Of a stretch of 64,000 nt of DNA, positions 9,275-19,914 are shown in pieces. The position numbers and the translations under genes were made by a program. Within the stretch, counting starts at the first letter, position 1. The number at the start of each line of letters is the position of its first letter. The DNA lies in the NCBI GenBank assembly GCA_021733945.1, contig JAIPJX010000007.1, positions 16,369 through 80,368 of the forward strand, in the 5' to 3' direction. Below the pieces are notes generated by a model. It was not told the origin of the DNA. It made no database searches and worked only from the letters and a program-made list of their open reading frames with translations. Source of the DNA: Verrucomicrobiota bacterium. GTDB lineage: Bacteria > Verrucomicrobiota > Verrucomicrobiia > Limisphaerales > SIBE01.

Positions 9275-9301
9275 TGCCCCGGCATCCCTCCATCCGGGGC
9301 A
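9275..9301 (+). terminator. Possible hairpin downstream of the nucleoside transporter
   Basis: An 8-base stem TGCCCCGG/CCGGGGCA with an 11-base loop starts 13 bases after the transporter stop codon. There is no T-run after it, so an intrinsic terminator is doubtful. It may simply protect the mRNA end or be chance in GC-rich DNA. Confidence 0.3.
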
Positions 9302-9386
9302 ACCTGCCCCACCCACCGCACGACGGGTAAAAAATCACCTTTTCCTCACCTGGATCTTTGCGTAGGTTAATCGGATCCTGCACTGA

Positions 9387-10124
9387 ATGAATGTCGGAAT
9401 AAAAATCGCACTCTATATCATCCTGATCTCGGGAGCTTGTTTCTTTGGTTACAAAGGATACGAAAGCTACACCAAGTTGATGGGCAACACCCCGGAAACG
9501 AAGGTTTCTCCACCCATTGAAGAACCCGTGGTGGAAAAAACCGGTGCCAGCCTGGCCACCCAGGGTTATTCACAGGTCATGGGCTACGGTGGCGGCTTCT
9601 TCATTGTTCTGCTCTGTCTGGCGTTTCTACTCAGCCACGACGTGACCAATTATCTCGGAAACCGCGTTTTGACGAGCATTTACAACGACGAAGGCGAAGG
9701 GCTGAACGATACGCAATATGAGATTGCCGAGCAGGTCTGGGCGGACGGCAACCACCTCGAAGCCATTCGTCTGATGCGCGAGTATCTCAGTGCGAACCCC
9801 AGGGAACAACATGTCGCCATCCGAATTGCGGAGATTTACGAGAAAGATCTGCAAAACAACCTCGCTGCAGCGCTGGAATACGAGGACATCCTGAAGCAGA
9901 AACTGCAACCCGAGCGCTGGGGTTGGTCGGCCATCCATCTTTGCAATCTCTATTTCCGCCTGAATCAACCGGAAAAAGCGCTTGAGCTCCTTCGAAGAAT
10001 CGACACCGAGTACGGCGACACACCGGCTGCTGAAAAGGCGCGCAAACGCCTGGCGCTTTACGAATCCGAAGCAAACCAGGAACTGGCGGACCAGCCTGCC
10101 GCCGACGAAGAGCCCCAGTCTTAG
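9387..10124 (+). CDS. Membrane-anchored TPR-repeat protein, function unknown
   Basis: A 245-residue protein. Two hydrophobic segments (about residues 5-24 and 64-86) flank a short Pro/Glu-rich linker, so the N-terminal third is probably a two-pass membrane anchor. From about residue 115 it has helical pairs of tetratricopeptide type: AEQVWADGNHLEAIRLMREY, then a segment around AALEYEDIL, then LCNLYFRLNQPEKALELLRR. These act as a protein-docking scaffold. The C-terminus is acidic and Ala-rich. It precedes the aminotransferase gene by 53 bases in the same direction and may be co-transcribed. I do not recognise a specific function. Confidence 0.75.
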   Translation: MNVGIKIALYIILISGACFFGYKGYESYTKLMGNTPETKVSPPIEEPVVEKTGASLATQGYSQVMGYGGGFFIVLLCLAFLLSHDVTNYLGNRVLTSIYNDEGEGLNDTQYEIAEQVWADGNHLEAIRLMREYLSANPREQHVAIRIAEIYEKDLQNNLAAALEYEDILKQKLQPERWGWSAIHLCNLYFRLNQPEKALELLRRIDTEYGDTPAAEKARKRLALYESEANQELADQPAADEEPQS

Positions 10125-10177
10125 GACTCGCAACGGGCCGCTGAAAACCTCCCTCGGAAAAACACATCAACTGTTCT

Positions 10178-11425
10178 ATGCCTGAATCCTACATTCAAAA
10201 CCTCTTCGCCGAACGTATCGGCGGCAGCCAATACGGAAAATCCACCGCCATCTACAAATTCGCCAAGATCAAACGGGCCAAAGCCCAGGCGCTTGCGGCG
10301 CAACCGGGTGGCACCCTCATCGACATGGGCGTCGGCGAACCCGATGAAATGGCGTTCCCCGAGGTGGTCAACGAGCTCCACACGGAAGCCCTCAAACCGG
10401 AAAACCGCGGTTACGCGGACAACGGCGGCCCCCGATTGAAACAGGCGGCAGCCCGCTACCTGGACCGGGTCTGCGGCGTCAAGGGGATCGATGCCGAACG
10501 TCATGTCATGCATTCGATCGGCAGCAAGGCGGCCCTCTCCATCCTCCCGTCCGCACTCATCGATCCGGGTGACTACGTGGTCATGACCACCCCGGGGTAT
10601 CCCGTGTTCGGCACCCATGCCAAATACTATGGAGGACACGTCCACAACCTTCCCCTGACTTCTCAGAACGGGTTTTTGCCGGACCTCGCCGGCATTCCCG
10701 CAGACGTGCTCTCGAAAACCAAGGTCATTGTCCTCAACTACCCCAACAATCCAACCGGCGCGAACGCCACCCCCGAGTTCTTCGCCAAGGCGGTGCAATT
10801 CGCCAAGGACCACAATTTGGTGGTCATCCACGACGCCGCCTACGCCGCCCTGACATTCGAAGGTGCGCCGCTCAGTTTCCTGTCCACGCCCGGGGCCATC
10901 GACGTCGGCATCGAGCTGCATTCCACCAGCAAGAGTTTCAACATGACCGGCTGGCGCTGTGGTTTTGTCGCGGGCAACGAACTCCTGATCAAAGCCTACG
11001 GCGATGTGAAGGACAACACCGATTCGGGCCAGTTTCTGGCCATTCAAAACGCCGCGGCCTATTGTTTCGATCACCCGGAGATCACCGAAAAAATCAGCGC
11101 CAAATACTCCCGCCGAATGGACGCCCTCGTTGGGGTGCTCACCCGGTCGGGTTTCACGGCGAAAAAACCGGGAGGCTCCTTTTTCCTCTATGTGGCAGCC
11201 CCGAAAGCCGCCGTCCGAAAGAACGGGGACCGAATCGTGTTTGCGAACGGCGAGGAGGTATCCCAGTGGTTGATCACCGAAAAACTCATTTCCACCGTTC
11301 CCTGGGATGACGCCGGCCACTACCTGCGCTTCAGCGTGACCTTCTCCGCAAAAGACACCGCAGCCGAAACCGCCGTCATCGGTGAAATCGAGAAGCGCCT
11401 CTCGGATGTGACCTTCGAGTTTTAG
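10178..11425 (+). CDS. dapL: LL-diaminopimelate aminotransferase-like, class I/II PLP aminotransferase
   Basis: A 415-residue fold-type I PLP enzyme. DapL converts tetrahydrodipicolinate directly to LL-diaminopimelate with glutamate as donor, for lysine and peptidoglycan synthesis; several Verrucomicrobiota use this route. Visible motifs are MGVGEPD near residue 50, the NYPNNPTGA block near 188, the HDAAYAAL segment holding the PLP-pyridine Asp, and HSTSKSFNMTGWRCGF with the Schiff-base lysine at residue 252. The phosphate-binding Arg lies a few residues later in TGWRCGF. Length fits DapL (~410). The N-terminal IQNLFAERIGG is of the type seen in verrucomicrobial proteins annotated as DapL. 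A related alanine or aspartate aminotransferase cannot be excluded. The 3' end faces the Ig-repeat gene. Confidence 0.72.
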   Translation: MPESYIQNLFAERIGGSQYGKSTAIYKFAKIKRAKAQALAAQPGGTLIDMGVGEPDEMAFPEVVNELHTEALKPENRGYADNGGPRLKQAAARYLDRVCGVKGIDAERHVMHSIGSKAALSILPSALIDPGDYVVMTTPGYPVFGTHAKYYGGHVHNLPLTSQNGFLPDLAGIPADVLSKTKVIVLNYPNNPTGANATPEFFAKAVQFAKDHNLVVIHDAAYAALTFEGAPLSFLSTPGAIDVGIELHSTSKSFNMTGWRCGFVAGNELLIKAYGDVKDNTDSGQFLAIQNAAAYCFDHPEITEKISAKYSRRMDALVGVLTRSGFTAKKPGGSFFLYVAAPKAAVRKNGDRIVFANGEEVSQWLITEKLISTVPWDDAGHYLRFSVTFSAKDTAAETAVIGEIEKRLSDVTFEF

Positions 11426-11570
11426 TCTAAATCGACGGTTGGGCGAGGCACACGATTGCTCTGGGGAGCCCGGTGGCGACGGTCTCTCCGACCGGGAGCC
11501 TGAACCCCGGCACCCGCGGATGATCCAACGCGGTGCCCCCGGATTCGCTGCGTGCGCTGGCGGCACGATG

Positions 11571-11653
11571 ATCTCTCACAGAGACGATCAGACGCTGAGA
11601 AAACGGACTGCAACCTCCCCTCTTTGCGTCTCCGCGTCTCTGTGGGAGAAACC
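11571..11653. repeat. Inverted repeat between convergent genes
   Basis: TCTCACAGAGACG (about 11574-11586) and its near complement CGTCTCTGTGGGAGA (about 11634-11648) flank the sequence CCTCTTTGCGTCTCCG. The pair could fold into a ~13-base imperfect stem on either strand. It sits in the 248-base gap between the aminotransferase and Ig-repeat stops, where a bidirectional terminator would be useful, but there is no clean T-run. Confidence 0.4.
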
Positions 11654-11673
11654 AGATCAGACGCCCCGGGGCA

Positions 11674-14600
11674 CTATTCGATCACGATCCGATAAAACCT
11701 CAACGCGGTTGTGAGACCGTCGGGATCGGTCACATCCACAGGGCCGGACACCGGTGCGGGAAGCAGATCGGTCCATGTGTTGAAGTCGGTTGTGAACTGC
11801 ACCCGCGCCGACCGCCCCGCCGGGGCATTCAGACGAAACGAAAATCCCGTGGTCCCGAATCGCACATCGGAGACCGGGTCCTGAACCCCCAACACCGCCA
11901 ACTGGCTCTCAACAGAACCGGCAGGATTGCTCACCACAACCGAATAGCCCCCTGCATCGCCCGCGCCGAGTCCTGTCAAAACCAGAATGGCCTCGATCGC
12001 CCCGTCAATCGGATTTCCGTCCTTCCTCCACTGGTAACTCAGGGGCCCCGCTCCGGAAGCCACCACCCTCAAACTCACGTCACTTCCAGCGATCACAACC
12101 TCATTGGAAGGCTGCAACGTGATCACCGGAAGCGTTCTGACAGTCAGCACGGCAGGTTCACTGGCGATCGACTCGGCGCCACGGCTCACCAAAACGGAAT
12201 AACTCCCGGCATCGGCCGTCGTTGCTCCCGCCACCACGTGAAACGCTCCGGTTGCACCGGGGATATCATTTCCTTGGCGCCGCCATTGATAACCAAAAGT
12301 CCCCGTTCCTGAAGCCCGAACCGCAAACACCGCCGTGCTCCCTGCCGTCACGTCCTGGCTCTGAGGCTGCTCAGCCAGACTCAGAGCCACCACCACGCTC
12401 AACCGCGCGGGCGCACTTTCCGTGGAGCCCACCCCGTTGCTCACCACGACGGTGTAATCCCCAACATGCACCCCGCCCACCGCTGGAACAACCAGACTTG
12501 CAGCGGTCGCCCCTGGCAAATCGAGCCCGTTCAAGCGCCATTGGTAACTCAACACGCCCGCGCCAGACGCATCGACGGTGAAACCAGCCTCGCCCCCCAA
12601 AGCCACGGAAAGCGCCTGCGGGGATCGGTTGATGACTGGCGCCTGCGTGACGGTCAACACCGCGGCCGCGCTTTGTATCTCCTGCACGCCGCTCCGCACC
12701 GTGACCGAGTACAATCCCGCATTGGTTGACTGCACACTCGGAATCTCGTACACAGCCTGGTCCGCTCCCGCGATCGGATTCCCGTCCCGCACCCACTGGT
12801 AGCCGATCGAGTCGGCTCCGCTCACAATCACCGCAAAACGCACCCGATCCCCGGGAGCGACCTCCTGATTCATCGGCGGCACACTGATCGTCACCGGAAC
12901 GGTCACATCCAGCTGAGCCACCTGACTTCGCACCACACCCGCGAAGTTCGATACGTCCACCTCGTACCGACCCGCATCCCCGGGTTGAACACTGAGAAAC
13001 TGCAGGGACGCGGAGGTCGCTCCCACAATTGCGGCTCCGTCCTTGTACCATTGATACTTCAGGTCTGCGCCTCCCGAGGTGATCACGAACAGAGGCACGG
13101 CACTCCCTGCGGGCACGGACTGACTCCTCGGCTGCAGCGTGATCTCCGGAGGCTGCCCCATTTGATAACTCAACCGGGCCCGCCCGGTCACGCCCCCCGC
13201 TCCATCCACGGCAATGTAGTAGGTTCGTCCCGCGGTCACGGACAGATCCAGGACGCTCGTCCGACCGTCGCTACCGCTGTTGTTGTCGCTGCCCTCCAAA
13301 GTCAGACTGGAGAGCCCAGCACCCGTATAAACGGCCAGAAGCGTATCAAAATCGCTGCCTTCGGTTGAGAATCGGACCACGCCTGTCTGGGTTGCCACGA
13401 ACCGGATCCATTGCGACGCCCCACCGGCAAGGTGGCTGTGGTTGGGTTCGCCGGGTTCCTTCACCGAACCGTAGGTGCTGAACACGATGGTGGCGGGTGC
13501 CGCACCCTGCTGCCGCAATCCGGTGCCGCTTCGGCTCAACGCCTGCAATTGCGGACCGGGCAGTGCCGTCCCTGCGGCGTTTGCAAACTTGTCCCAGGCG
13601 GAATCCGTCAGCGTGCCCACCTGCACGGACACCGGCGGCGTCTCGACGGACCGCGTGCCCGCGGTGACACGCACCGAATAGAGACGGGCGTCGCTCTCCT
13701 GTATATTCGTCAGGGCGAGCACCGGACCCGTGGCACCGACCACTTGCGAACCATCCGCAAACCATTGATACCTCAATCCCGGACCAGTCGCCTCAACCGC
13801 AAGCGAAGCATCGTTTCCGACCGCAACCGTGCGGCCAGCGGGGGCAGCCACAATCGTCGGCACTCGTTCGGCGGTGATCTCGAGGTTAAATCCAACCACA
13901 ATCTCTCCCGTGGCGCCTGCAAAGCCGCTCACATTCACCAGATAGGCCGTGCCCTGCGCCGCGTTGAACAGGACGCGACTGGAGAGCGATCCTCCTCCGT
14001 CGTCGTCGCTGGCGATTTTCGTCAGGTCCGGCGCCGTTCCGGTGTAAATCGCGAGCACCGTGTCAAACGTGCTCCCAACCGTGCTGAACGTGGCAATTCC
14101 ACTCTGCGGTGCCCGCCATGCAAACCAGCGATCTCCCGTCCCCGGACTTGCGCTCCGTCGAGCAATCCCCGCCCCTGTGCCGGAAGTACTCCCGCCGTAA
14201 AACGTGCCCGAAACCTGTTCGATCGGCGCCGGGGAGTTTCCGGCGGAATTACCCGTAACCAACACCGGAAGGTTCAGCCCCAGTGGGACCGGTTGCGAAG
14301 TGACAGCACCGACCGGGTTCTGAACCACCACGGTATAACTCCCCGCGTCCGCCAACCCGACGCTGCCGAGGGTCAGGGTCGGGTTGGTCGCACCGGGGAT
14401 ATTCCCGCCATTCCTCTGCCATTGATACGTCAGGGGAGGGCCACCCGATGCAGCCACACTGAAACTGGAGGAGCCATTCAGCGCAATGGTCACACCCACA
14501 GGCTGGGTTTGGATCGACGGCGGTGCCAGAACCTGCAGAGCCGCCTCCGCGCTCGGGACAGCACCCGCAACATTTCGAACCACAACCCGATACAGGCCCG

Positions 14601-17600
14601 CCGCATCCGGTTGAACATTTGCAAGGTCAAGCCCCGGCGCGGTGGCGCCCGGCAGATCGACTCCGTCCCGCTGCCACTGATAACTCAGAGGCGGCGTGCC
14701 GGTGGCGGCGACCGAAAACCGGACGGCGCTTCCATTGGGAACCGTGCGACTTGTCGGCTGGGTCAGGATCTTCACACCCGAGTTCACGGTCAGATTCGCA
14801 ACCGCACTGGCCACCGGACCGGAAGCATTGCTTACAACCACCTGATATGCTCCTGCGGAGTCCGGACGCGCGTTGCCCAACCGGAACGTCGCCCCGGTCG
14901 CTCCCTCGATGTCGACTCCATTCCTGCGCCACTGAAACGCCAGGGGTGCCGTGCCGGTGGCGGTCACCTCAAAGACGGCGGGCTCTCCTTCGATCACCGT
15001 CAGGGTCACCGGATGGGACGCGATCGTCACCGCCTGAATCACCGCCACCGTTGCAGCCTGACTCGTCACCAATCCCGCCGAATTCTCCACGCGCACCCGA
15101 TATTCGCCGGCCTGGGCTCCGGAGATATTCTGAACGGAAAAATTCGGTTCCGTCGCCCCGGGAATGTCCACCCCGTTCAATTGCCACTGATGGACCAGGG
15201 GCGCCGTTCCGCTGACCACCACCTTCAACAGCACGTTTCCTCCCGCCAAAACCGTGCGCGACTGCGGATCGCGCGTGATGACCGGAGGCCGACTCACCGT
15301 CAACAAGGCGGCCTGACTCGCACCCGACCCGCTCCCATTGCTGACCACGACCGTGTAGGCACCCGCATCATTCGGTCCAACCGCAAGCAAATTCAAAACC
15401 CTGCCATTCGCTCCAGGCATGGGGACGCCGTTGTAGAGCCATTGATACGCGATTGGCGGCGTTCCGGCAGCCGTCACGCTGAAGGAAACATCCGCCCCCT
15501 GCGCCACGGTCTGTGCGACCGGATGCTGGGTGATGACCACCGGAGCCAACACTTCGAGCACCGCCGGCTGACTCCGGATCGTTCCCGAGGCATCACTCAC
15601 ATCCAAGCGGTAGTTCCCTGCCTGCCCGGACTGCACGTTGGACAACACGAGCTCCGGGTTGGTGCCACCCGGCACGGGAACCCCGTCCCGGTTCCACTCG
15701 TATGTCAGCGGCGGAGCCCCCCCCGCAACGACACGAAACCTGGCTTCACCACCGACCAACACCTTCTGGCTCCGGGGTTGTTCGGCAATTCGAAGAACCA
15801 GTTGAACCGTCACCTGCGCCAAGCGGCTCGAAACCGACCCAACCCTGTTCGAAATCACGACCGAGTAGGACCCCGCGTTTTCCGATGTCACACTCGGAAC
15901 CGTAAGAACAGAATTGGTGGCATTGGCGATCGCGCCTCCGTTGAAGCTCCACTGATAGCTCAACGGCTGGCTACCCGACGCGACGACACTCACCGACAGC
16001 ACGGCCCCTCCCGCCACGGTCTGATCCACTGGCTGCCGAACAATCTCCGGAGCGCGCAACACCACGGTCACCGCAAACGTCACGGTGGTCCTGCCGCCGG
16101 CCGGTTCACTCGCTTCGATCGTGACGGTCGTGGTGCCGCTCTGATTCGGGGCCGGTGTCAGACGCACGGTCCGGGTGTTCCCAGTGCCTCCGAACACGAT
16201 ATTGCCCGACGGTATGAGGGTCGCATCACCCGATTGCGCCCTGAGTGTCAGATTCCCGATCGGCGTGTCCGGGTCTGACACCGTAAACGCAATCAGCGCC
16301 GTCGGAGTGCCCTCCGAAGCGGTTTGATCGGCAATGGTCGACAGGACCGGCGGCTGGTTCGGCCCGGCACCGACCACGGCGACAAACGATTGCGTATCAC
16401 TCAGCGAGGGAATACCTCCGTCGGCCACCACCACCGTGATCGGATTCGATGTGCCACCCTGAGCCGGAGTCCAGGTCAACACACCACTGACCGGATCGAT
16501 CACCGCTCCGGCAGGAGCACCGGCACCCAGACTGAAGGTCAAGGAATTGGCCGGAAGATCCGAATCACTGGCAACCGCCCGAAGTGTCAGGGTATCCCCC
16601 ACTCCCAATGTCTGATCCGCAAGAGGACTCAACACAGGTGCCCGGTTCACTTCCGTCACCACGATTAAAAAACTCCCGACCGCATCGAGCGGAGACGTTC
16701 CACTGTCCACAACCCGAACCGTCACCGGGTGAGTGGCCGGCCCCTGGCTTTCGTCCGGAGTCCACGAGAACGCACCCGAAACAGGATCCAGCGCCGCACC
16801 GGCGGGACCGGATACCATTTCATACCTCAGGGGGAGATCCGGATCGACTGCGGAGAGGGACAACGCGATGGGCGATCCTTCAGCAACCGATTGCGCGGTC
16901 ACTGCTGTCAAAACAGGCGGTCGGTTGGAGGGCGTCACCACGATCGTCACTTCCCGGGTGCCGCTCAGAGCCGGGCTGCCATCGTCCGTCACCCGCACGG
17001 TCACCACGTTGGTGCTGGCCAATGCCGCGACAGGTGGCGACCAGGAGAACACTCCCGTCACAGGATTGATGGCGGCACCGTCCGGAGCCCCCGCATCAAG
17101 GCTGTAGGAAAGCCTGTTTGCAGGCAAATCGCCATCACTCCCCAACACCGCAAAACTCACCGGGTTGCCCGCCTGCACGGTTTGTTCACTCACAGGCGCG
17201 ATCGTGGGTGCGGCATTCACCTCGTTCACCACGACGAGAAACGACTGGTTCGCGCTGAGCGACGGAGTGCCGTTGTCCGAAACCAACACCGAAAACTGTG
17301 TCGCAAGGGGTCCCTGGCCTTCCGTCGGGGTCCAGGATATCACACCTGTGACAGGATCGATCAGCGCCCCGGCAGGTTCCCGCCCGCTCAACGCATATCG
17401 CAGCGTTTGCGGCGGAAGGTCGGCATCGGTCGCCTGCACCTGCACCGTCAACCGTTCGCCTTCATTAACCGATTGCTCGGGAATCAGCCCGACCCGGGGA
17501 GCCAGGTTGGAGGGGGAGGCAACCACCGTAAACGTTTTGGAATCGCTCAACGGGGGCACTCCACTGTCGGTGACCAACACGGCGATGGTATTCGTGCTGC

Positions 17601-19914
17601 CAACGGATCCCGGCTCGGGAGTCCAACGAAACACCCCGGTTTCCGGATCCACGGCGGCTCCCGCCGGCGCTCCGGAATGGAGACTGAACCTCAGTCCATT
17701 GGCAGGAAAATCCGGATCGGTCGCGGACAAACGCACCGTGAGCGTGTCGCCGTTCCTCACAGTCTGATCCACGAGGGCCCCCAACACCGGCGGAGTGTTC
17801 GCCTCTCCCACCACGATTTCAAATGTCTGGGAGGCGATCAAACCGCCGGCTCCGGAATCCTGAACACTCACCGTGACGGAGTAGGTTCCAGGCCCCTGCT
17901 GTTCGCCCGGGGTCCAAAGAAACTGCCCCGTGCCCGAATCGATGGTCGCTCCGGAAGGCGCTCCAGGTCCAAGACGGAAGGCAAGTTGATTGACTGGAAC
18001 ATCATGATCCACAGCCTCAGCCACCAGACTGAGAGACTGCCCTTCCAGCACGGATCGCCGCCCCACCGGTGCGAGCACGGGCGGCTGATTCACCTCCGCA
18101 ACCGAGATGCTGAAATCAGCCGTCGCCGTCAAGGGGGCGGGACCTCCATCCGAAACGATGACACGAACCGGATGAATGCCAGGCCCCTGGGATTCATCCG
18201 GAACCCACTGAAACTCGCCCGTGACCGGATCAATGGAGGCGCCGGCCGGCGCGTTCGGCCCAAGACTGAAGGTAAGGCCGGTGCTCGGCAGATCCGGGTC
18301 GGCGGCCGCGATTCGGAAGGACACAGGCACGTTCTCACTGGCTGTCACATTGCCAACCGGCACCAGGACGGGCGCCTGGTTCGCTTCGAGCACATTGACC
18401 GTGAAGGTTCGGGCGGCATTAAAACCACCCGGATCGGTCGCCCTCACTGTGATGGTGTAAACTCCAGGTCCCTGCGATTCGTCGGGCCTCCATACAAACA
18501 CCCCCGACTGCCGATCAATCGAAGCCCCGGGAGGCGCACCCTCGATGGAGTAATCCAGCACATCACCATCGACATCGGTCGTCCTTGCCGCAAATCTCAA
18601 CTCCGAGCCTTCCGCAAGGACCACGTTGCCAAGCGGCTCCATGACCGGCTGATCGTTCACGGGCACCACGTCCGCCAGAAAGCTCCTTACGGCGGTGTTG
18701 CCCGCCCGATCAGTCACCGTGATCGCAACTGTGGATTGCCCGTTTGCCTGGGCAACCGGCGAAATCAACATCGATCGTTCCGCGCCGGAACCGGTCAGGG
18801 TCAGCCGATCAGCCGGAATCAACTCCAGATTCGAACCTCGAATCTGGACCTCCAGCACGGGCGCATCCGTTTGGTTGTCACCGATCACAAAGGGCACGGG
18901 AAGGAATTCCGTATCTTCTGCCACCCGCTGATCGGGAATCAAGCTGACGGTGGGTGCGCTGGCATCCACCGTGATGGGCAGTATGGGCGAAAAATGACTC
19001 TCGTTTCCGTTCGCATCCCTGGCTTTGGCGGCGATGCCGTGCAACCCGTTCGTCAGCGGAGTCGAAACCGTAACCGTCCACTGCCCCGCTGCGTCGGCCG
19101 TGGTGGACCCAATGACGGTTTCTCCATCGTAAATCACAATCGGCAGATTCGGCTTGGACGTTCCGGAGAATGTCGGGGAGGATACATTCGTCAGATCATC
19201 CGTGTCCGAAACGCCTGAATCAGCAGCCGACACCAGGTCCGGCACGCTCGGAGGAGGCACGACCGTGATCACGAGACGAGTGCCTTCCGTGGTCCAGGGC
19301 GCCGCAGCGGCATTGGCACCGCCGAAGAGCGTGCCGCCCAATCCTACAGCATCCCGAATCTTCAACTCCCAGACTCCGGTGGCCTGCTCCCCTTCGAACA
19401 GGACCATGCTATTGGTAGAGCTGGCATCATCCACCTTGAAACTCCCCGTGTAAGGTGCCGATGCCTGTTCAACCGGAATCGGTGCCTCGGCGCTGAAACC
19501 CGTTTCCAAAAAACGGTTACCCCGGAGAAAACCCTTGAGATCACCCAGCACACCGGAGGCAACCAATCGGACCGTGGTACCGGCCGGACTTCTCAACGTG
19601 ATCTCCAAATCCTCAATCACCCCAAACCCGGCCGTCTGGAGGTTTAGGATCAGATCCACATCCTCAATGCCGATGGTACGATCGACGGTTCCGCTGAAGG
19701 TGGTCACACCAAACCCGAAGGGTCCCCCTTCAAAGTTAAACACCTGCGCCGAAACCCGCGCCGTCGAGACAACCCAGCCGCAGATCAGGATCGGCAGCAG
19801 GGACAAAAGGGGCACGCTCCACCCGCGTCGTGGACGCGGGGGATTCCCGCACCGGAGACGCGACAGGCAGTCACCTACAAACCGTGCAGCGTGATTCAGC
19901 ACTGTTTCCTTCAT
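11674..19914 (-). CDS. Exported multidomain Ig-repeat protein (P-domain, putative-Ig, Ig-like, PPC-like)
   Basis: A 2,746-residue secreted protein. An N-terminal signal peptide has its hydrophobic core [17 protein letters not shown] (residues 33-49) and probable cleavage after Ala56. Next come a proprotein-convertase P-domain (~62-215: [27 protein letters not shown]), a Big_13-type Ig domain (~220-318) and a cadherin-like domain (~320-418). Eight putative-Ig repeats follow (~420-1185, [16 protein letters not shown] pattern), another cadherin-like unit, then thirteen Ig-like repeats with the PLSYQWxxNG pattern. Two PPC-like domains ([26 protein letters not shown]) interrupt the Ig series. The last ~70 residues are the FYRIV-ending domain frequent in this phylum. 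No catalytic domain was found. The ATG overlaps the TGA of the giant gene by 4 bases. Likely role: surface adhesion or scaffold; partner unknown. Confidence 0.88.
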   Translation of the reverse strand: MKETVLNHAARFVGDCLSRLRCGNPPRPRRGWSVPLLSLLPILICGWVVSTARVSAQVFNFEGGPFGFGVTTFSGTVDRTIGIEDVDLILNLQTAGFGVIEDLEITLRSPAGTTVRLVASGVLGDLKGFLRGNRFLETGFSAEAPIPVEQASAPYTGSFKVDDASSTNSMVLFEGEQATGVWELKIRDAVGLGGTLFGGANAAAAPWTTEGTRLVITVVPPPSVPDLVSAADSGVSDTDDLTNVSSPTFSGTSKPNLPIVIYDGETVIGSTTADAAGQWTVTVSTPLTNGLHGIAAKARDANGNESHFSPILPITVDASAPTVSLIPDQRVAEDTEFLPVPFVIGDNQTDAPVLEVQIRGSNLELIPADRLTLTGSGAERSMLISPVAQANGQSTVAITVTDRAGNTAVRSFLADVVPVNDQPVMEPLGNVVLAEGSELRFAARTTDVDGDVLDYSIEGAPPGASIDRQSGVFVWRPDESQGPGVYTITVRATDPGGFNAARTFTVNVLEANQAPVLVPVGNVTASENVPVSFRIAAADPDLPSTGLTFSLGPNAPAGASIDPVTGEFQWVPDESQGPGIHPVRVIVSDGGPAPLTATADFSISVAEVNQPPVLAPVGRRSVLEGQSLSLVAEAVDHDVPVNQLAFRLGPGAPSGATIDSGTGQFLWTPGEQQGPGTYSVTVSVQDSGAGGLIASQTFEIVVGEANTPPVLGALVDQTVRNGDTLTVRLSATDPDFPANGLRFSLHSGAPAGAAVDPETGVFRWTPEPGSVGSTNTIAVLVTDSGVPPLSDSKTFTVVASPSNLAPRVGLIPEQSVNEGERLTVQVQATDADLPPQTLRYALSGREPAGALIDPVTGVISWTPTEGQGPLATQFSVLVSDNGTPSLSANQSFLVVVNEVNAAPTIAPVSEQTVQAGNPVSFAVLGSDGDLPANRLSYSLDAGAPDGAAINPVTGVFSWSPPVAALASTNVVTVRVTDDGSPALSGTREVTIVVTPSNRPPVLTAVTAQSVAEGSPIALSLSAVDPDLPLRYEMVSGPAGAALDPVSGAFSWTPDESQGPATHPVTVRVVDSGTSPLDAVGSFLIVVTEVNRAPVLSPLADQTLGVGDTLTLRAVASDSDLPANSLTFSLGAGAPAGAVIDPVSGVLTWTPAQGGTSNPITVVVADGGIPSLSDTQSFVAVVGAGPNQPPVLSTIADQTASEGTPTALIAFTVSDPDTPIGNLTLRAQSGDATLIPSGNIVFGGTGNTRTVRLTPAPNQSGTTTVTIEASEPAGGRTTVTFAVTVVLRAPEIVRQPVDQTVAGGAVLSVSVVASGSQPLSYQWSFNGGAIANATNSVLTVPSVTSENAGSYSVVISNRVGSVSSRLAQVTVQLVLRIAEQPRSQKVLVGGEARFRVVAGGAPPLTYEWNRDGVPVPGGTNPELVLSNVQSGQAGNYRLDVSDASGTIRSQPAVLEVLAPVVITQHPVAQTVAQGADVSFSVTAAGTPPIAYQWLYNGVPMPGANGRVLNLLAVGPNDAGAYTVVVSNGSGSGASQAALLTVSRPPVITRDPQSRTVLAGGNVLLKVVVSGTAPLVHQWQLNGVDIPGATEPNFSVQNISGAQAGEYRVRVENSAGLVTSQAATVAVIQAVTIASHPVTLTVIEGEPAVFEVTATGTAPLAFQWRRNGVDIEGATGATFRLGNARPDSAGAYQVVVSNASGPVASAVANLTVNSGVKILTQPTSRTVPNGSAVRFSVAATGTPPLSYQWQRDGVDLPGATAPGLDLANVQPDAAGLYRVVVRNVAGAVPSAEAALQVLAPPSIQTQPVGVTIALNGSSSFSVAASGGPPLTYQWQRNGGNIPGATNPTLTLGSVGLADAGSYTVVVQNPVGAVTSQPVPLGLNLPVLVTGNSAGNSPAPIEQVSGTFYGGSTSGTGAGIARRSASPGTGDRWFAWRAPQSGIATFSTVGSTFDTVLAIYTGTAPDLTKIASDDDGGGSLSSRVLFNAAQGTAYLVNVSGFAGATGEIVVGFNLEITAERVPTIVAAPAGRTVAVGNDASLAVEATGPGLRYQWFADGSQVVGATGPVLALTNIQESDARLYSVRVTAGTRSVETPPVSVQVGTLTDSAWDKFANAAGTALPGPQLQALSRSGTGLRQQGAAPATIVFSTYGSVKEPGEPNHSHLAGGASQWIRFVATQTGVVRFSTEGSDFDTLLAVYTGAGLSSLTLEGSDNNSGSDGRTSVLDLSVTAGRTYYIAVDGAGGVTGRARLSYQMGQPPEITLQPRSQSVPAGSAVPLFVITSGGADLKYQWYKDGAAIVGATSASLQFLSVQPGDAGRYEVDVSNFAGVVRSQVAQLDVTVPVTISVPPMNQEVAPGDRVRFAVIVSGADSIGYQWVRDGNPIAGADQAVYEIPSVQSTNAGLYSVTVRSGVQEIQSAAAVLTVTQAPVINRSPQALSVALGGEAGFTVDASGAGVLSYQWRLNGLDLPGATAASLVVPAVGGVHVGDYTVVVSNGVGSTESAPARLSVVVALSLAEQPQSQDVTAGSTAVFAVRASGTGTFGYQWRRQGNDIPGATGAFHVVAGATTADAGSYSVLVSRGAESIASEPAVLTVRTLPVITLQPSNEVVIAGSDVSLRVVASGAGPLSYQWRKDGNPIDGAIEAILVLTGLGAGDAGGYSVVVSNPAGSVESQLAVLGVQDPVSDVRFGTTGFSFRLNAPAGRSARVQFTTDFNTWTDLLPAPVSGPVDVTDPDGLTTALRFYRIVIE
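11890..16052 (-). repeat. Thirteen Ig-like repeats interrupted by two PPC-like domains
   Basis: Ig-like units of ~80-85 codons share the pattern QPxSQTVxAGxxVxFxV...GxxPLxYQWxxNGxxIPGAT...DAGxYxVVVSN. Seven lie at about 16052-14280, one at about 13865-13615 and five at about 13150-11890. PPC-like domains lie at about 14275-13870 and 13612-13155. The Ig units use Trp and Tyr cores without the cysteine pair of classical Ig domains. Confidence 0.85.
16345..18655 (-). repeat. Eight putative-Ig (He_PIG-type) repeats
   Basis: Units of about 95 codons (~290 bases) have the order PVLxPVxxQTVxEG, DPDLPxxxLxFSLG, [25 protein letters not shown] and VxVSDxGxPxLSxTxSFxVVV. The cadherin-like unit after them (about 16350-16055) marks the change to Ig-like repeats. 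This fold is common in exported carbohydrate-binding or adhesive bacterial proteins. Confidence 0.85.

Noticed and set aside
13411..19218. Long + strand frames (955 and 829 codons) opposite the Ig-repeat gene
   Set aside because: Same cause: repeats propagate one stop-free antisense frame. The - strand frame has a signal peptide and clear domains, so the + strand frames are shadows.
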